Positions 47,195-58,000 of a DNA stretch of 64,000 nucleotides are shown one piece after another (position 1 is the stretch's first letter; each line of letters begins with the position of its first letter). The position numbers were made by a program, and so were the translations under genes. Source of the stretch: Cryptomeria japonica (Eukaryota; Streptophyta; Pinopsida; Cupressales; Cupressaceae); the NCBI RefSeq assembly GCF_030272615.1, contig NC_081407.1, positions 101,293,897 through 101,357,896 of the forward strand. The letters run 5' to 3'. The notes beneath the pieces were generated by a model that made no database searches, was not told the origin of the DNA, and saw nothing but the letters and a program-made list of their open reading frames with translations.

Positions 47195-48660
47195 TGATAG
47201 TTCTGAAACTAAATGTTTAGTATAGATGCCAAGCTAACAAGATGAGAGGTGGGGGTGAATCATACAAACTTAATCTTCCATAAAAACAATAGATTCAACC
47301 TCGGTAACCTTATCAGAAAAACTGTAAAGCATGCAAACTCATAAACAGATAAGATCACAAAACATATAACACCAGATTTAATGTGGAAACTCAAATAGGG
47401 AAAAACCACTATGGGATTTCAAACCCACTAAGAAATATACTCTTCTAGAGTATGCTTAGTTAAAAGCAAATCCTATTAAAGATTACAAACACATTGCTAG
47501 ATGTGACCCGGTTAAGGGATTTCCCTCAGATCTGTTAGGATCTTCACCTTGTTAAAGGATTTCAAACACTCAATCTGAATGTCACCTTGCTAGAGAGTTT
47601 TACAAATAAGACTGTTAAGTCCACTTGGTTAAGAGATTTTCTGTCACTTCACAAAATAACAGTAATAAAATATATCTGCAACTTCACATCTAAAAATGCT
47701 AAAGCAGATTCTTATTTGCTCAATACAATCTAGTCATAGGACTTATCTTGTCTCTCTGTTGGGCTCTATACTCTGTTATCAAAACAAGTCTTCAAGCTTC
47801 CATGCTCGGTAATCACTATGTAGCATCCCTATGCTTACACTTTCCCGCATTCATTGTTTATCAACAATTCCTTATTTATAAACAATTTGCCAACCGCTTA
47901 ATCTCCTTGATCGCATTTCCCATGATCAATCATAGCCATCAGATCTTCAATATTGACCAGGTTCAATGTATCCTTTGATCTGAAAATGTTTTACCTTGCC
48001 TTGGAACTTGCATACATTTCTTGGAACCTGTGCTAAGGTATGGCAGTTCAATCTGAGCTGTAGATCTTTTTGCCAATCTTTTATTGCCATAGATCCTTAA
48101 CAGACTTCATGCACGGCTTACTAATCATTTAATCAACTCCATCTCATCAACTTCCTTCATTAAATAATGCATTCAATCATTTAATGCATTCTGTTATTAC
48201 TCGGTTGCAACTTTGTAAATACTAAACTTCACTCGGTAGACATTCTGCCTTCATTAACCGATAGCGATAACCTTAGGGTTTACCAACTAGGTTCTTTGCT
48301 TGGTAACATAGTATAGTATTAACCTTACAATCAATAACATATGTAGGATATCAAAACAATCTAAACATCATGATCTCATCATTTTCTAACTCGGTAATAG
48401 TTTCCCATTGAATAACTTATTCCTCCCCTTATTCATCACATTCTTTTCTGTGTCTTTTACTGACATCTAAACTCTTTTCAAAACATACTTCTTAATATAT
48501 GGCAACATCATACTAAATCAGAAAATCAATTTCTTGACATCAATGACAAAATATTAAGATAGTGAACATCCTTAATCAGTTATATCCATAATCATCAACA
48601 ACCTTCTCAATATCCTTATCGAAATGCCTACAATCTCTCATTGTAATTGGAATGCCAACA
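47195..48660 (-). mobile_element. Solo LTR inserted in the 50-bp tandem repeats
   Basis: On the minus strand it begins TGTTGGCATTCCAATTACAA and ends in CTATCA. The direct repeat ATGCAT flanks it (47189-47194 and 48661-48666). It has the same internal features as the copia-type LTRs here: a CACCCCCACCTCTCATC block near the 3' end and repeated CTCGGTAA (TTACCGAG) motifs as in element 6. No gene and no internal region. Confidence 0.82.
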
Positions 48661-48812
48661 ATGCATGAGCTGATTTGTATGTAATCAGAGGCCAAATTTT
48701 GTATATAGATGGCCATGAACTGATTTGTATGTAATCGGAGGCCAAATTTTGTATATAGATGGCCATGAGCTAATTTGTACCTATCTAGGGGCCAAATTTT
48801 GTATATATAAAT
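48661..48812. repeat. 50-bp tandem repeats, right part
   Basis: Three further units of the same repeat. The minus-strand open frame across them encodes only a repeated short peptide and is not considered a gene. Confidence 0.88.
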
Positions 48813-48949
48813 GACCAAATGATTATAAATGCATAAATGAAATTTTGTGATAATTTTTTTATCTATGATTTTTAATATTTTTTTGTGATAAATTCATCCA
48901 TTATACTTTTGTTAAGAAGTAATTCATGCATTATTCTATCTTGCAAGTT
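48813..48949. other. AT-rich spacer
   Basis: I see nothing in this stretch beyond AT-richness. Confidence 0.4.
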
Positions 48950-50230
48950 TGCATTGCACGCGACTAACAATGACAGTCAGGACACTCAAGAGATGGCATC
49001 ACAACAGTAGGGTGGTGAATGTTCGGGCTACCTGGAGACCCAACCAGGACCATGCCTAGCATAAAAATACCCACTTGGATGTGCTCAAGTTGATGGTTCG
49101 TTGATACAACAAACATATCGAGATTCACCCTATCTCATAACTTTGCATTGTACACGACTAATGATATTTGCATCAACAGAAAAATCACAGCCCTAAGAGA
49201 ATGGCTTTCTCTCTTCAAAATATGAGATAGGTTATAGAAGAGGAGCTTAACGCAACCCCGTGGGCCCAAATGGATAGCTCGTACATGGACCAGTTTCTGA
49301 GAAACAACTCGTCAAAGTTTGGGCAACCTCAGGGCCCAACTAGGACCATGCCTAACATAAAATTCCCACCAGGATGTACTCGCATCGATGGTTCATTGAT
49401 ACGACAAACATAACAAGATTCACCCTGTCTTGCAACTTTGCATTGCATGCGACTGACGATATTTGCATCAATAAAAAATGATTTCCCTGAGATAATGGAT
49501 TTGTCTCTTCAAAATCTAAGATAGGTTATTGTAGAGGGGCCTAACATGACCCTGTGGTATCAAAAAAGTCATGTGTACATGGCCCAGATTCTGAGAAATA
49601 GCTCGTCAAAGTTTGACATTTTTTTGAACTCAGGGCACTCAAGAGATGGTGTTGCGACAATAGGGAAATGAATGTTTGGGCAACCTAGGGACCCAACCAG
49701 GACCATGCCTAGCATACAAATTCCCACCTAGACACACTCATGTCGACAATTTGTTGATAGAACAAACAGAATTAGATTCACCCTATCTTGCAACTTTGCA
49801 AATGTGCACGCAATTGATGATATTTGTATGAACATAAAAATCGGTGCCCTAAGTGAATGGCTTTGTCTCTTTAGAATATGAGATAGGTTATTGTAGAGAG
49901 GCCTAATTTGACCTTGTGGACTCAAACGAATCACTCGTATGTGGCCCCAATTCCAAGAAACATCCCGTGAAAATTCAATAATTTTTTCAATTCATGATAC
50001 TCAAGAGATGGTGTTGCGACGGTAGGGCGGTGAATGTTTGGGTGACCTAGGGACCCAACCAAGACCATTCCTAGAATAAAAATTCCCACCTTGATGCACT
50101 CGCATTGATGGTTGGTCAATATGACAAAAAAATCAAGATTCACCCTATCTTACCACTTTGCATTGCACGTGACTGATGATATTTGCATCAACACAAAAAT
50201 TGCTGCCCTAAGAGAATGACTTTGTCTCTT
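48950..50230. repeat. Satellite-like tandem array, unit about 360 bp
   Basis: Anchor sequences of the type TTGCATTGCACGCGACT followed by GATATTTGCATCAA recur at about 48953, 49146, 49440, 49798 and 50160, with spacings near 193, 294, 358 and 362 bp. Other shared blocks are ACCCAACCAGGACCATGCCTA, AGATTCACCCTATCT and CTTTGTCTCTTCAAAATATG. The first units are shortened by deletion. Open frames here are short and not conserved between units. No gene. Confidence 0.85.
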
Positions 50231-51162
50231 CAAAATATGAGAATGACAACTATTGACAACTATCAAAAACTATCGACAATTGTTGACATCTTTTGATCTC
50301 AAGGACCATAAAATTTGGTGAAGTTTTCCAAGGCAACCAAATTCAACACTAGGAATTTAGATAATACCAATTGTCTATGAAGTAACTGAGATCAAAAGTT
50401 AACAAACAAATAGTAAAACAAGAAGCCATTTTGAAGTGATCCAACAATTTCATTGTGATTGAGGCAAGGAGTTTTTTAGGATTGATTCAATATTTTAGAA
50501 AGCTTATCAAATCATATTCCACAATTGTAATGCTTACCAATCATAGCAACAAAAACTATTTGTGGAAAAAAAAGGCACACCAAAGGTATAATTTTTTTTG
50601 AAAAATAGGTAAAATAGACACAATTAAAAAAAAAACTTAAGTGCACATCCATAGCATAGATATATAGAGAGTATATGAAATTTAAAATATTTAACCCATG
50701 AATTGTATAAAATATTTTTTTGTTGTTTATATTTATATTGCTAATTACATAGGGAAATGTCCATTTAACTTATTAAAAGCGTAGTCACCAAATTCACCAA
50801 ATAGTTGTCTCTGTCTTAAGATTAAAGATTAGCTAGTTCTTTGAAATAGTTGAGATCAAAATTTATCTTGAACAAAGAGCCAACTATTGTTATGAATTTA
50901 GTAAAAGTGGAATCCATTTTGAAGTGATCTGAGGCTTTCATTGTGATTGATGCAAGGAGTTTTCAATGGGTAATTCAATATTTCAGAAAGCTTATCAAAT
51001 CATTTTCCATAGTTGCAATGTTTTATATTCCTTGATGGCAATTAGTAAGTATTTTATATGTGGTAGAATCCAACAAAATGCATTTGTTTTTCTGAAGTAA
51101 AAGATTAGCTTATATCATTTCTATATTTCAAAAATAACCATTCTTATTGAAATCAATATACA
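50231..51162. repeat. AT-rich region with a roughly 170-bp direct duplication
   Basis: A segment at about 50376-50550 and another at about 50838-51030 share CCATTTTGAAGTGATC, TTTCATTGTGATTGA, GCAAGGAGTTTT and AGAAAGCTTATCAAATCAT in the same order. No gene. The sequence ends at the insertion site of element 7. Confidence 0.75.
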
Positions 51163-51167
51163 TTCTT
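51163..51167. repeat. Target-site duplication of element 7, left copy (TTCTT)
   Basis: TTCTT matches 57503-57507. Confidence 0.82.
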
Positions 51168-51536
51168 TATAGGATTTGAGAAATACAACCCCACAGTAGC
51201 CTGAAGATCTTCTGCAAGCTGAATAACCTATTACAAGGAGAAGCAATGAAGCAAAATCTGAAGAACACACAAAACACAGAAAAATATTCTCAAAAGATGA
51301 GATCTCCAATTCACCAAAAAAGTATTGCGAAAAGATAATACAATGAAAAGAAAAATAACCTCTAATAGGTCAAGAAACCCTAAAAAGGGAAAACCCTAGG
51401 CTTGCACATAATAATTAATAAAATAATTAATTAATATGCACCTAATGTTAGCTTAAGTGTAAAAAGATAATTGGGAACTTAAAGAATTAAACAAATATTG
51501 TTTAATTAATCAAGTAAAGACCCAATTACTCTAACA
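51168..51536 (-). repeat. 3' LTR of element 7
   Basis: 369 bp, matching 57146-57502 apart from substitutions and a 12-bp segment (about 51448-51459) present only here. On the minus strand it begins TGTTAGAGTAATTGGG. Confidence 0.9.
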
Positions 51537-51800
51537 CCCCCCCTTAAGCTAGACTTAGGGAGAAGCTAAAACTTAGAACAACTACTGAAAGCATGAAAGA
51601 TGGGTCCTGACAACAAGGCCTGATCAGGTACCCAAATACAATGAAATCTCTATGAAATGGAGACAAAGGAGAAAACCCAGTGGGAAAAAACTCCTCTCCA
51701 AAAAGAGATAAAAGAGCATGCTGAAAGGAGAAGAAGGAAGGAAGGAAGGCCTCATAAAGACCCCCCAAGGACAACTTCCTTCACCCCAAGCATAGAGTGC
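51537..51800 (-). other. 3' untranslated internal region and polypurine tract of element 7
   Basis: Minus strand TAGCTTAAGGGGGGG directly precedes the LTR. Sequence between it and the end of RNase H has no gene. Confidence 0.7.
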
Positions 51801-52366
51801 AACTGAAGATAGCACGACAATGCAAAAGGTTTCGTGAAGATGTCTGCAACCTGCTCGGAAGTGGGAATGTACTCCAAAATGAGAACACCGTCCTGAATCA
51901 ACTAGCAGATGAAATGCATGTGAAGCTAAATATGCTTCATCTGCTGATGCTCTATCGGGTTGTGGGAAATCTGAATAGCACTCTGATTGTCACACCAAAG
52001 AATAGTGGGACTATCAAGAGGAAAACCAAACTCATTCATCAACTGTCGAAGCCATAAGATCTCCTGAGTAGCGAGCACAACAGCTTGGTACTTAGCCCCT
52101 GTAGATGATAATGCATGAGCAGTCTGCTTCTTACAAGACCATGTGATAGGACCAGAGCCAAGACAAAAAACAAAGCCAGAAGTAAACTGCTGATCAGTGA
52201 CATCACCAGCCCAATCTGAGTCAGTGAAGCCAACAGTGTGAGGTTCCCCTGATGTGTAGTGAATACCATGAGAACTAGTGCCTTGAATGTACCTCAAAAT
52301 ACATTTGGCAGCTTGCCAATGATTCTCATGAGGATCATGGGAGAATCGAGAGACAAGACCTCGCAA
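51801..52366 (-). pseudogene. RNase H of element 7
   Basis: Begins MRGLVSRFSHDPHENHW and contains VGFTDSDWAGD (first catalytic Asp) and ILWCDNQSAIQISHNP. The usual SSTEAEY box reads SSTGAKY, so a catalytic acidic residue appears to be lost. After a stop at 51926, the tail LEYIPTSEQVADIFTKP near 51850 is the normal copia C-terminus. Confidence 0.88.
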
Positions 52367-53327
52367 AGGAAATATCAGGATGGGTGTGAGTCAGGTACAA
52401 CAAACTGCCAACCAACTATCTATAAAGTGTAGAATCTACCAAAGGAGTGGGGCAAGCAGTGGTCAAAACAACCCCTGACTGAAATGGAGTGGGAGCAAGC
52501 TTGCAATCAAGCATGCCAAAGTGCTGAAGAATGTCAAAAGCATACTTCTATTGGTAGAGAGAGATCCCATCAGAAGACTGAATCACCTGAAGACCAAGGA
52601 AATAGTGCAAAAGACCGAGATCTATCATCTCAAACTGATCCATCAAGGCACACTGAATATGTTGAATCATAGAGGATGAGCTACATGTGATGAGGAGATC
52701 ATCAATATATAGCACAAGAATAGGCTGAATCATAGAGGATGAGCTACCCGTGATGAGGAGATCATCAATATATAGCACAAGAATAGGTATGTCACCCTCA
52801 CGAAGTTGAATGTACGCTGTGTGATCAGAGTGATTGTGGGAGAACCCAGTGGAGAGTAAGAAAGAATCCATCTTCTCATACCAAGCTCGAGGGGCCTGTT
52901 TGAGACCATACAATGAACGTTGAAGTCTGCAAACCAAAGAATTGTCCTGCATAAATCCCTGAGGTTGCTCCATGTAGATTTCCTCCTGTAGATTCCCATG
53001 CAAGAAGGCACTCTTCACATCCATCTGAAAAACAGGCCAACTCTGAGAAGTTGCAAGAGATAGTACAAAGCGAATGGAGTTCATCTTGGTGACAGGGGCA
53101 AATGTCTCAGAGTAATCAATACCCTCAACCTGTGAAAACCCCTTCGCAACAAGACGTGCTTTGTACTTATCAATGGAATCATCAGCAACATACTTAGTGC
53201 GATACAACCAGTGGCACCTAACCATCTTTCTGCCCTTAGGAAGAGGACAAAGATCCCAAGTATGATTCTTCATCAAAGAAGAATACTCCTCCTTCATAGG
53301 ACAATCCCACTCAGGGTGACTTGTCAC
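52367..53327 (-). pseudogene. Reverse transcriptase of element 7 with duplicated YIDD box
   Basis: The piece 52548-53327 holds the copia RT domain: KYKARLVAKGFSQVEGIDY, TFAPVTKMNSIRF, QMDVKSAFLHGNL, RSLYGLKQAPRAWYEKM. The catalytic box LVLYIDDLLITG is followed after nine residues by a second LVLYIDDLLITC: a 63-bp tandem, in-frame duplication (52664-52726 and 52727-52789). The rest of the domain (FEMIDLGLLHYFLGLQ) is normal. The duplication would insert 21 residues at the active-site hairpin and very likely kills polymerase activity. Confidence 0.93.
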
Positions 53328-53747
53328 CTCTAAAAACTTCTAAGGATCTTCAGAAATAGAATGACTCAAAAGACTAGAACCCATAGTATGAGAATGAGTG
53401 CGACGAGTATCTGAAGGATCACCAGCCATAGGACTGGCCGCCTCAATAGTAAGGCAAGCCCACTTGGGAATCTGAGGTGTAGCAGGTGGAGGTGGGGATG
53501 GTGGAGGTGGGGATGGTGGATCATCAACACCATCCTCAAAAATATCCTGAAGGGGTGCAGGGGCCGGAGTAGGTAGAGGAGTAGACACTGGAGTCGGGGT
53601 ATCCACTATGGGAAGACGCTCATCAAACTGAACATCCCATCAAAACAGGACCTCTCAGGAATCAGGATCAAACAACCTGTATGCCTTAACATCCTCATAG
53701 TAGCCAACAAAAATGAGTGGTCAGCTTTTCTGTTCCATGGCTTTCCT
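53328..53747 (-). pseudogene. Pro-rich linker between integrase and RT of element 7
   Basis: A frame at 53340-53606 encodes a Thr/Pro-rich then Pro/Ser-rich segment with runs of PPPPSPPPP. TAG and TGA stops occur on both sides. Linkers of this kind normally separate copia integrase from RT. Confidence 0.75.
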
Positions 53748-54622
53748 CTAAGCATCAGGAATAAAGGCCCATGCCTCACTGCCAAACACTCGAAAAAAGG
53801 AAACATCAAGCTTGTCATGAGACCAAGCCTCCTCAAGAGTCATATGTTGAATAGCCTTGTGAGACATCCGATTCTGAATATAGTTGGCACAATTGATGGC
53901 CTTAGCCCAAAAAGATGAATCCATGGACCTAGACTGAATCATACAATTTGCCATCTCTCGTAAAGTTCTATTCTTGCGTTTAGCGACACCATTCTACTGA
54001 GGGGTGTAGGGAACAATAAACCGATGCTTCAAACCATGCTCAGTACAAAAATCACTGAAAGCCTAATTCACATACTCCCCCCCCATTATTTGTATGTATC
54101 TGCCAAATAGAATAGCTAGACTTCTTCTCTTCATATGTCTTGAAGATTCAAAAATGAATCAAAAACATTAGACTTGTACTTAAGAAAGTACACCCATGTT
54201 TGTCTAGAGAAGTCATCAATGAAAGTGAGTACATACTTGGCCCTTGAAAAAGAAGGAGTGGGAAATGACATGAGGTCACTATGAATCAACTCCAAGGGTG
54301 CCAAAGCATGAGAGGCTCTTTCCTTCGGAAAGGGATCTTTGTGATGCTTGCCAAGCACACAGCCATGACAAACACCATTAGTGCAAGAATTCTGTGGGAG
54401 CCCAAGAACAAGTGCCTATGTACTCATCTACTGAAGATATCTATAATTGACATGGCCCAATCGCTCATGCCAAAGCTTACTCACTAAATCTGCATGTGCT
54501 ATGAGAGATGAACCTATACCCGAAGAGGGCTCAAATTCATCAAATCTATAGAGACGAGGTGCAGAATTCACATTACCAGTAGCCACAACCAAATCAGGGT
54601 CATCGAGGTCCCGAATAACCAC
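53748..54622 (-). pseudogene. GAG-pre-integrase and integrase of element 7
   Basis: The segment near 54440-54500 has LWHERLGHVNYRYLQ, the zinc-binding pre-integrase motif. The piece 54131-54358 contains LELIHSDLMSFPTP and LTFIDDFSRQTWVYFLKYKS, giving the first Asp. The Glu region near 53970 (PYTPQ, stop, NGVAKRKNRTLREMANCM) lacks the usual GVVERKN form: Glu reads Lys. The piece 53748-53954 is the normal C-terminal part. Several TAG stops break it. Confidence 0.85.
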
Positions 54623-55306
54623 ATCATGTGGTGAGAACTCAACGGTCTTACCAGAGCCAAAGTGGCAAATCTGATAAATAGATAGGAGGTTCGTCAGGAT
54701 GTTAGGGACAACTAGAACATCCTATAGAGTACCCCCATCCAAAGAGACAGAACTTGAACCCAAGATGGAAAGCTGAACTGAGTCACCCACTACAATCTAT
54801 GAAATACCACAAGAGGCTAGAGAAGTAACCAACTGCTAAGTGTGTGTCATATGGTGAGAAGCACCAGAATCTAGAATCCATGTGGACCCATAGGTCGTAG
54901 CTCGAGCAGTAAGAGCATGACCTTTCCCTATGGAAGGAGAAGACGCCTGAGGTGAGGAAATGTGATGCTGCTTCATGGCTTCCTCTAAAGCCTCTAATCG
55001 TTTCCAACACCTGGAAACTGGATGTCCTTCCTTGCCACAAAAATTGCAAGTGTCTCTTGATTTCTTCTTAGTCTTGGAGGAAGACTCACTAGACTGTGAA
55101 GGTTTCCCTTGCTTGGGAGTAGATGGAGGTTTAGAATCAGACTTAGGAGGTGGCTTGGAGTAAGAATCACTACTTGCAGAATCCTTCTTGGGCTTCAGTT
55201 TCTGCTTTTGTTTCTCCTTCTCCTTAGAGGACCGAGCAACCAATGCTTTGTTCTTGGAACCTGAGAGCTTATCCAGCCGAGAAAGATGAGACTGCTCATG
55301 AGACAA
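54623..55306 (-). pseudogene. gag C-terminus with zinc knuckle and protease of element 7
   Basis: A Lys/Ser/Pro-rich region is followed by the knuckle CNFCGKEGHPVSRC near 55040, then the protease active site WILDSGASHHMTHT near 54860-54890. After a stop at 54836 the rest of the protease (SLDGGTL, VLVVPNILTNLLSI) continues. The D-S-G triplet is intact. Confidence 0.85.
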
Positions 55307-55881
55307 TCACTCACAAAAGACATCAAAGGTAGGCATGTTGAGATGAGTACCCAAGCCATCCATGGTGGAGTAGAAAGCAGAGGCAAAAAACTGAAAGGGA
55401 CCCCAAAGCTTTGAAAGAATCAAATGAATGTACTCGGTATCAGTCTTGTTATTTCCACATCCCTGAAGAATAGATCTAGTAGTCTTGAATTTGTTCAAAA
55501 ATCCTCAATAGTGTGAAAGGAATCAGGTGACAAAGAAATCAACTCTGTCTCAATCTGTAATGCCCAAATCTCATTGACCCTCCCGAAGAGAGAATCAAAC
55601 TTCAACCACATATCCTGAGGAGTAAGCAACTCATCAAGGTGAAACAAAAGACTGTTGGAGACATGCAAAGAGATCAAACCCATGGCCTCATCTAGTTTGT
55701 TCCAGTGCATAAGAATCTCATAAGGATGCTGCAATACTGGTTGAACCTCATCCAAAGAAGCCCACAACCCTTGAGCTCTGAGAAGCCTCATGATGTGGGG
55801 CTTCCAGGTGTGATAGTTGTGTGAAGTCAACAACTCAACTAAAAGATCTGCCATGAGAACAAAAAAACTCTGCACCTGCAC
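55307..55881 (-). pseudogene. gag N-terminal domain of element 7
   Basis: Starting at ATG 55881, or more likely ATG 55854 (MADLLVELL), the frame encodes the copia gag core: LTSHNYHTWKPHIMRLL, then DMWLKFDSLFG. A frameshift near 55500 is followed by a second piece (55307-55498) with LSKLWGPFQFFASAF, ending at TGA and continuing in the same frame into the next segment. Particle structural protein, inactive. Confidence 0.85.
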
Positions 55882-57145
55882 CTACTTGTTGGTTGTTTTT
55901 ATTATGTGATCTTTCAGAATAGACAGAAGATGCAAAAGGGTTTGTTTGTTTTGAGAGTGTAGGTGATCTTGATTTCTGATATAAATGACAGAAAGCAAGA
56001 AAAAGAAAACCCCCCCACAATAGAGAAACCCAAACCCTAGTACATAGTAATGAGAAGGAAGTAGTGCATAAGCAAAAAAAATTCAAACTGATATCTCATA
56101 TACCTGGTGAAAATTCTGAGAAAAAATATCACAAATCTGAATAGAGCATTCTGAGAGCTTTCCAATGCCTATTCATTTTCGAAAAATGGAGTCCGTTTGC
56201 TCATTCTACGACCCTGGAAGTGCAAAAAAGGAAGCCCAACTTTGACTGGTAAAAAATATAGTCAAATAGTAGATTCAAAAAAAAAACATGCCACCACAAG
56301 GTCCAGCTCAAAATCACCTTTCCGATGCCTATTTGTTCGCCAAAATCCGACTTCGAATGCGCAATCCAGGCTAAAAAAACCAACCCCCTCTCAAAAAGAC
56401 TAGAGAGGAGGAGTTGGTGGTGGTCCAAGCGGAGGTGGTGCGGGCCGGGCTGAGCGGAGCACTGCCCAGGTGGATGGGGCAACTGAGTGGAGGTGGTGTG
56501 CCCGGGCTGAGTGGAGCGCTGGCCAGGCAGAGGGTTGCTGGAGGGGACGGCCGACAGGGCTGCCAGAGGCCGGCGGAGCTACTGGAGTGTGCAGCCGGCG
56601 GGGGCCGGGGTGGACGAAGGGTGGCGGGGCTGCCAGAGTGTGTAGCCATCAAGGGCTAGGGTGGCCGGAGGGCCGGCGGGGCTGGTGGGGCCGGCCTGAT
56701 TGGTCTGCAGGCATCGTACGATGCCGACAGTCAGGTCTGGTGCCCAAAAACCTCAAAAAATTGTCTTTTTGCCTTTGTGAAATGCTTTGTGATTTATTTA
56801 TTTATTTTTTTTAAAATCAAAAAAATCCAGCCTACATGCCATAAAAAGGCAAAAAAAAATTCTTCGAATTTTTTTCTCGATTTGTGTGCCAGGGTTGTAC
56901 GGCCTGGTTGGGAGAAAAAAAATCACCCATATGCTCAGGAGTCAAAAATGGACAAATTTTATATGACTATAGGGGTTTTTGGGCCTTTTGAGCACGATGG
57001 TGAGGTCTGTTTAGGCCCAAAGTGCTAAAAAAAAAAAAACCTTAATCCTAAGCACACAATAAATGCCTGAAACCCCAGATTTGCTTCAAATGCAAAATTC
57101 TCAAAAAACAGGAATAGGTAGCTACAGATCTAAGCTTTGATACCA
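55882..57145 (-). other. Long leader of element 7 with a GC-rich tract
   Basis: About 1.26 kb between PBS and gag. A sharply GC-rich tract (56400-56720) with repeated GGGCTGAGCGGAGC-like and GGCCGGCGGGGCTG-like strings contrasts with AT-rich surroundings. Open frames in it are Pro/Ser/Ala or Gly/Trp low complexity on both strands and I do not call a gene. Confidence 0.6.
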
Positions 57146-57502
57146 TATAAGAGTTGAGAAATACAACCCCATAGTAGCCTAAAGATCTTCTACAAGCTGA
57201 ATAACTTGTTACAAGGAGAAGCAATGAAGCAAAATCTGAAGAACACATAAAACACAGAAAAATATTCTCAAAAGATGAGAGCTCCAATTCACCAAAAAAG
57301 TATTGTGAAAAGATAATACAATGAAAAGAAAAATAAACTCTAATAGGTCAAGAAACCCTAAAAAGGGAAAACCCTAGGCTTGCACATAATAATTAATAAA
57401 ATAATTAATTAATATGCACCTAATGTAAAAAGATAATTGGGAACTTAAAGAATAAAACAAATATTGTTTAATTAATCAAGTAAAGACCCAATTACTCTAA
57501 CA
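57146..57502 (-). repeat. 5' LTR of element 7
   Basis: 357 bp. On the minus strand its end TCTTATA directly abuts TGGTATCAAAGC. It is followed on the plus strand by the TTCTT duplication. Confidence 0.9.
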
Positions 57503-58000
57503 TTCTTCATAACAACAATTCTTAAAATGTTAATAAATAGTTTAATGTATATTTACACAATGAACAAATTAGATTGAATATCATCTTTTCTATATATCCA
57601 AATATAGAATAAAAGTTTTACAAAATTGTGGCATATGTGCGAGCTCAAAAAAATGTACAAAAAATGGCATATGTGCTAACTCAATAAAATGTACAAAAAT
57701 TACATATGTGCCAAATCAATACAAGTTTTACAAAGCAATGGCATATATGCCATATCAAGATCCATATACAGTGGCCACCACTAATAGTATATAACTCAAA
57801 AAAATCCTATAGTTGTAGTGGATCATCAAAATCGAGCCTCTTTGAAGTAGTGCAGGGCTCTGTAGATTCCCACAGAACAACAATTCATACAACAAGTTAG
57901 ATTGCTTATGTCAATAATAATTAACAGTTGTCAAATTAACATCAAAACAACTATACTGTACTACTATTTCCCTACAATTGAATTGTTGATTACCTTATAT
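57503..58000. other. AT-rich region with short tandem repeats
   Basis: Units containing TGGCATATGTGC and AATGTACAAA recur at about 57628, 57668, 57700 and 57740, spaced near 35-40 bp. They lie just downstream of the decayed minus-strand gene and might be subterminal repeats of a transposon. No gene is called. Confidence 0.45.

Larger units (their letters stand above)
51168..57502 (-). mobile_element. Element 7: full-length Ty1/copia retrotransposon (mutated)
   Basis: On the minus strand: 5' LTR 57146-57502, PBS TGGTATCAAAGC directly after it (57134-57145), long GC-rich leader, gag, protease, integrase, RT, RNase H, polypurine tract (AAGGGGGGG), 3' LTR 51168-51536, TTCTT duplications. The order protease-integrase-RT-RNase H is diagnostic of copia. 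Many stops and a few frameshifts show it is not autonomous now. Confidence 0.94.

Noticed and set aside
48576-48818. Minus-strand frame with a repeated peptide
   Set aside because: It is the 50-bp tandem repeat in translation, crosses into the solo LTR and has no independent support.
46953-50230. Possible CRISPR-like array of regularly spaced repeats
   Set aside because: Units are contiguous diverged tandem copies without unique spacers, in a eukaryotic context with no cas-like genes.
56371-56814. Pro/Ala-rich and Gly/Trp-rich open frames in the GC-rich tract
   Set aside because: Open on both strands because of high GC and internal repeats; located in the leader of element 7; no recognisable domain.
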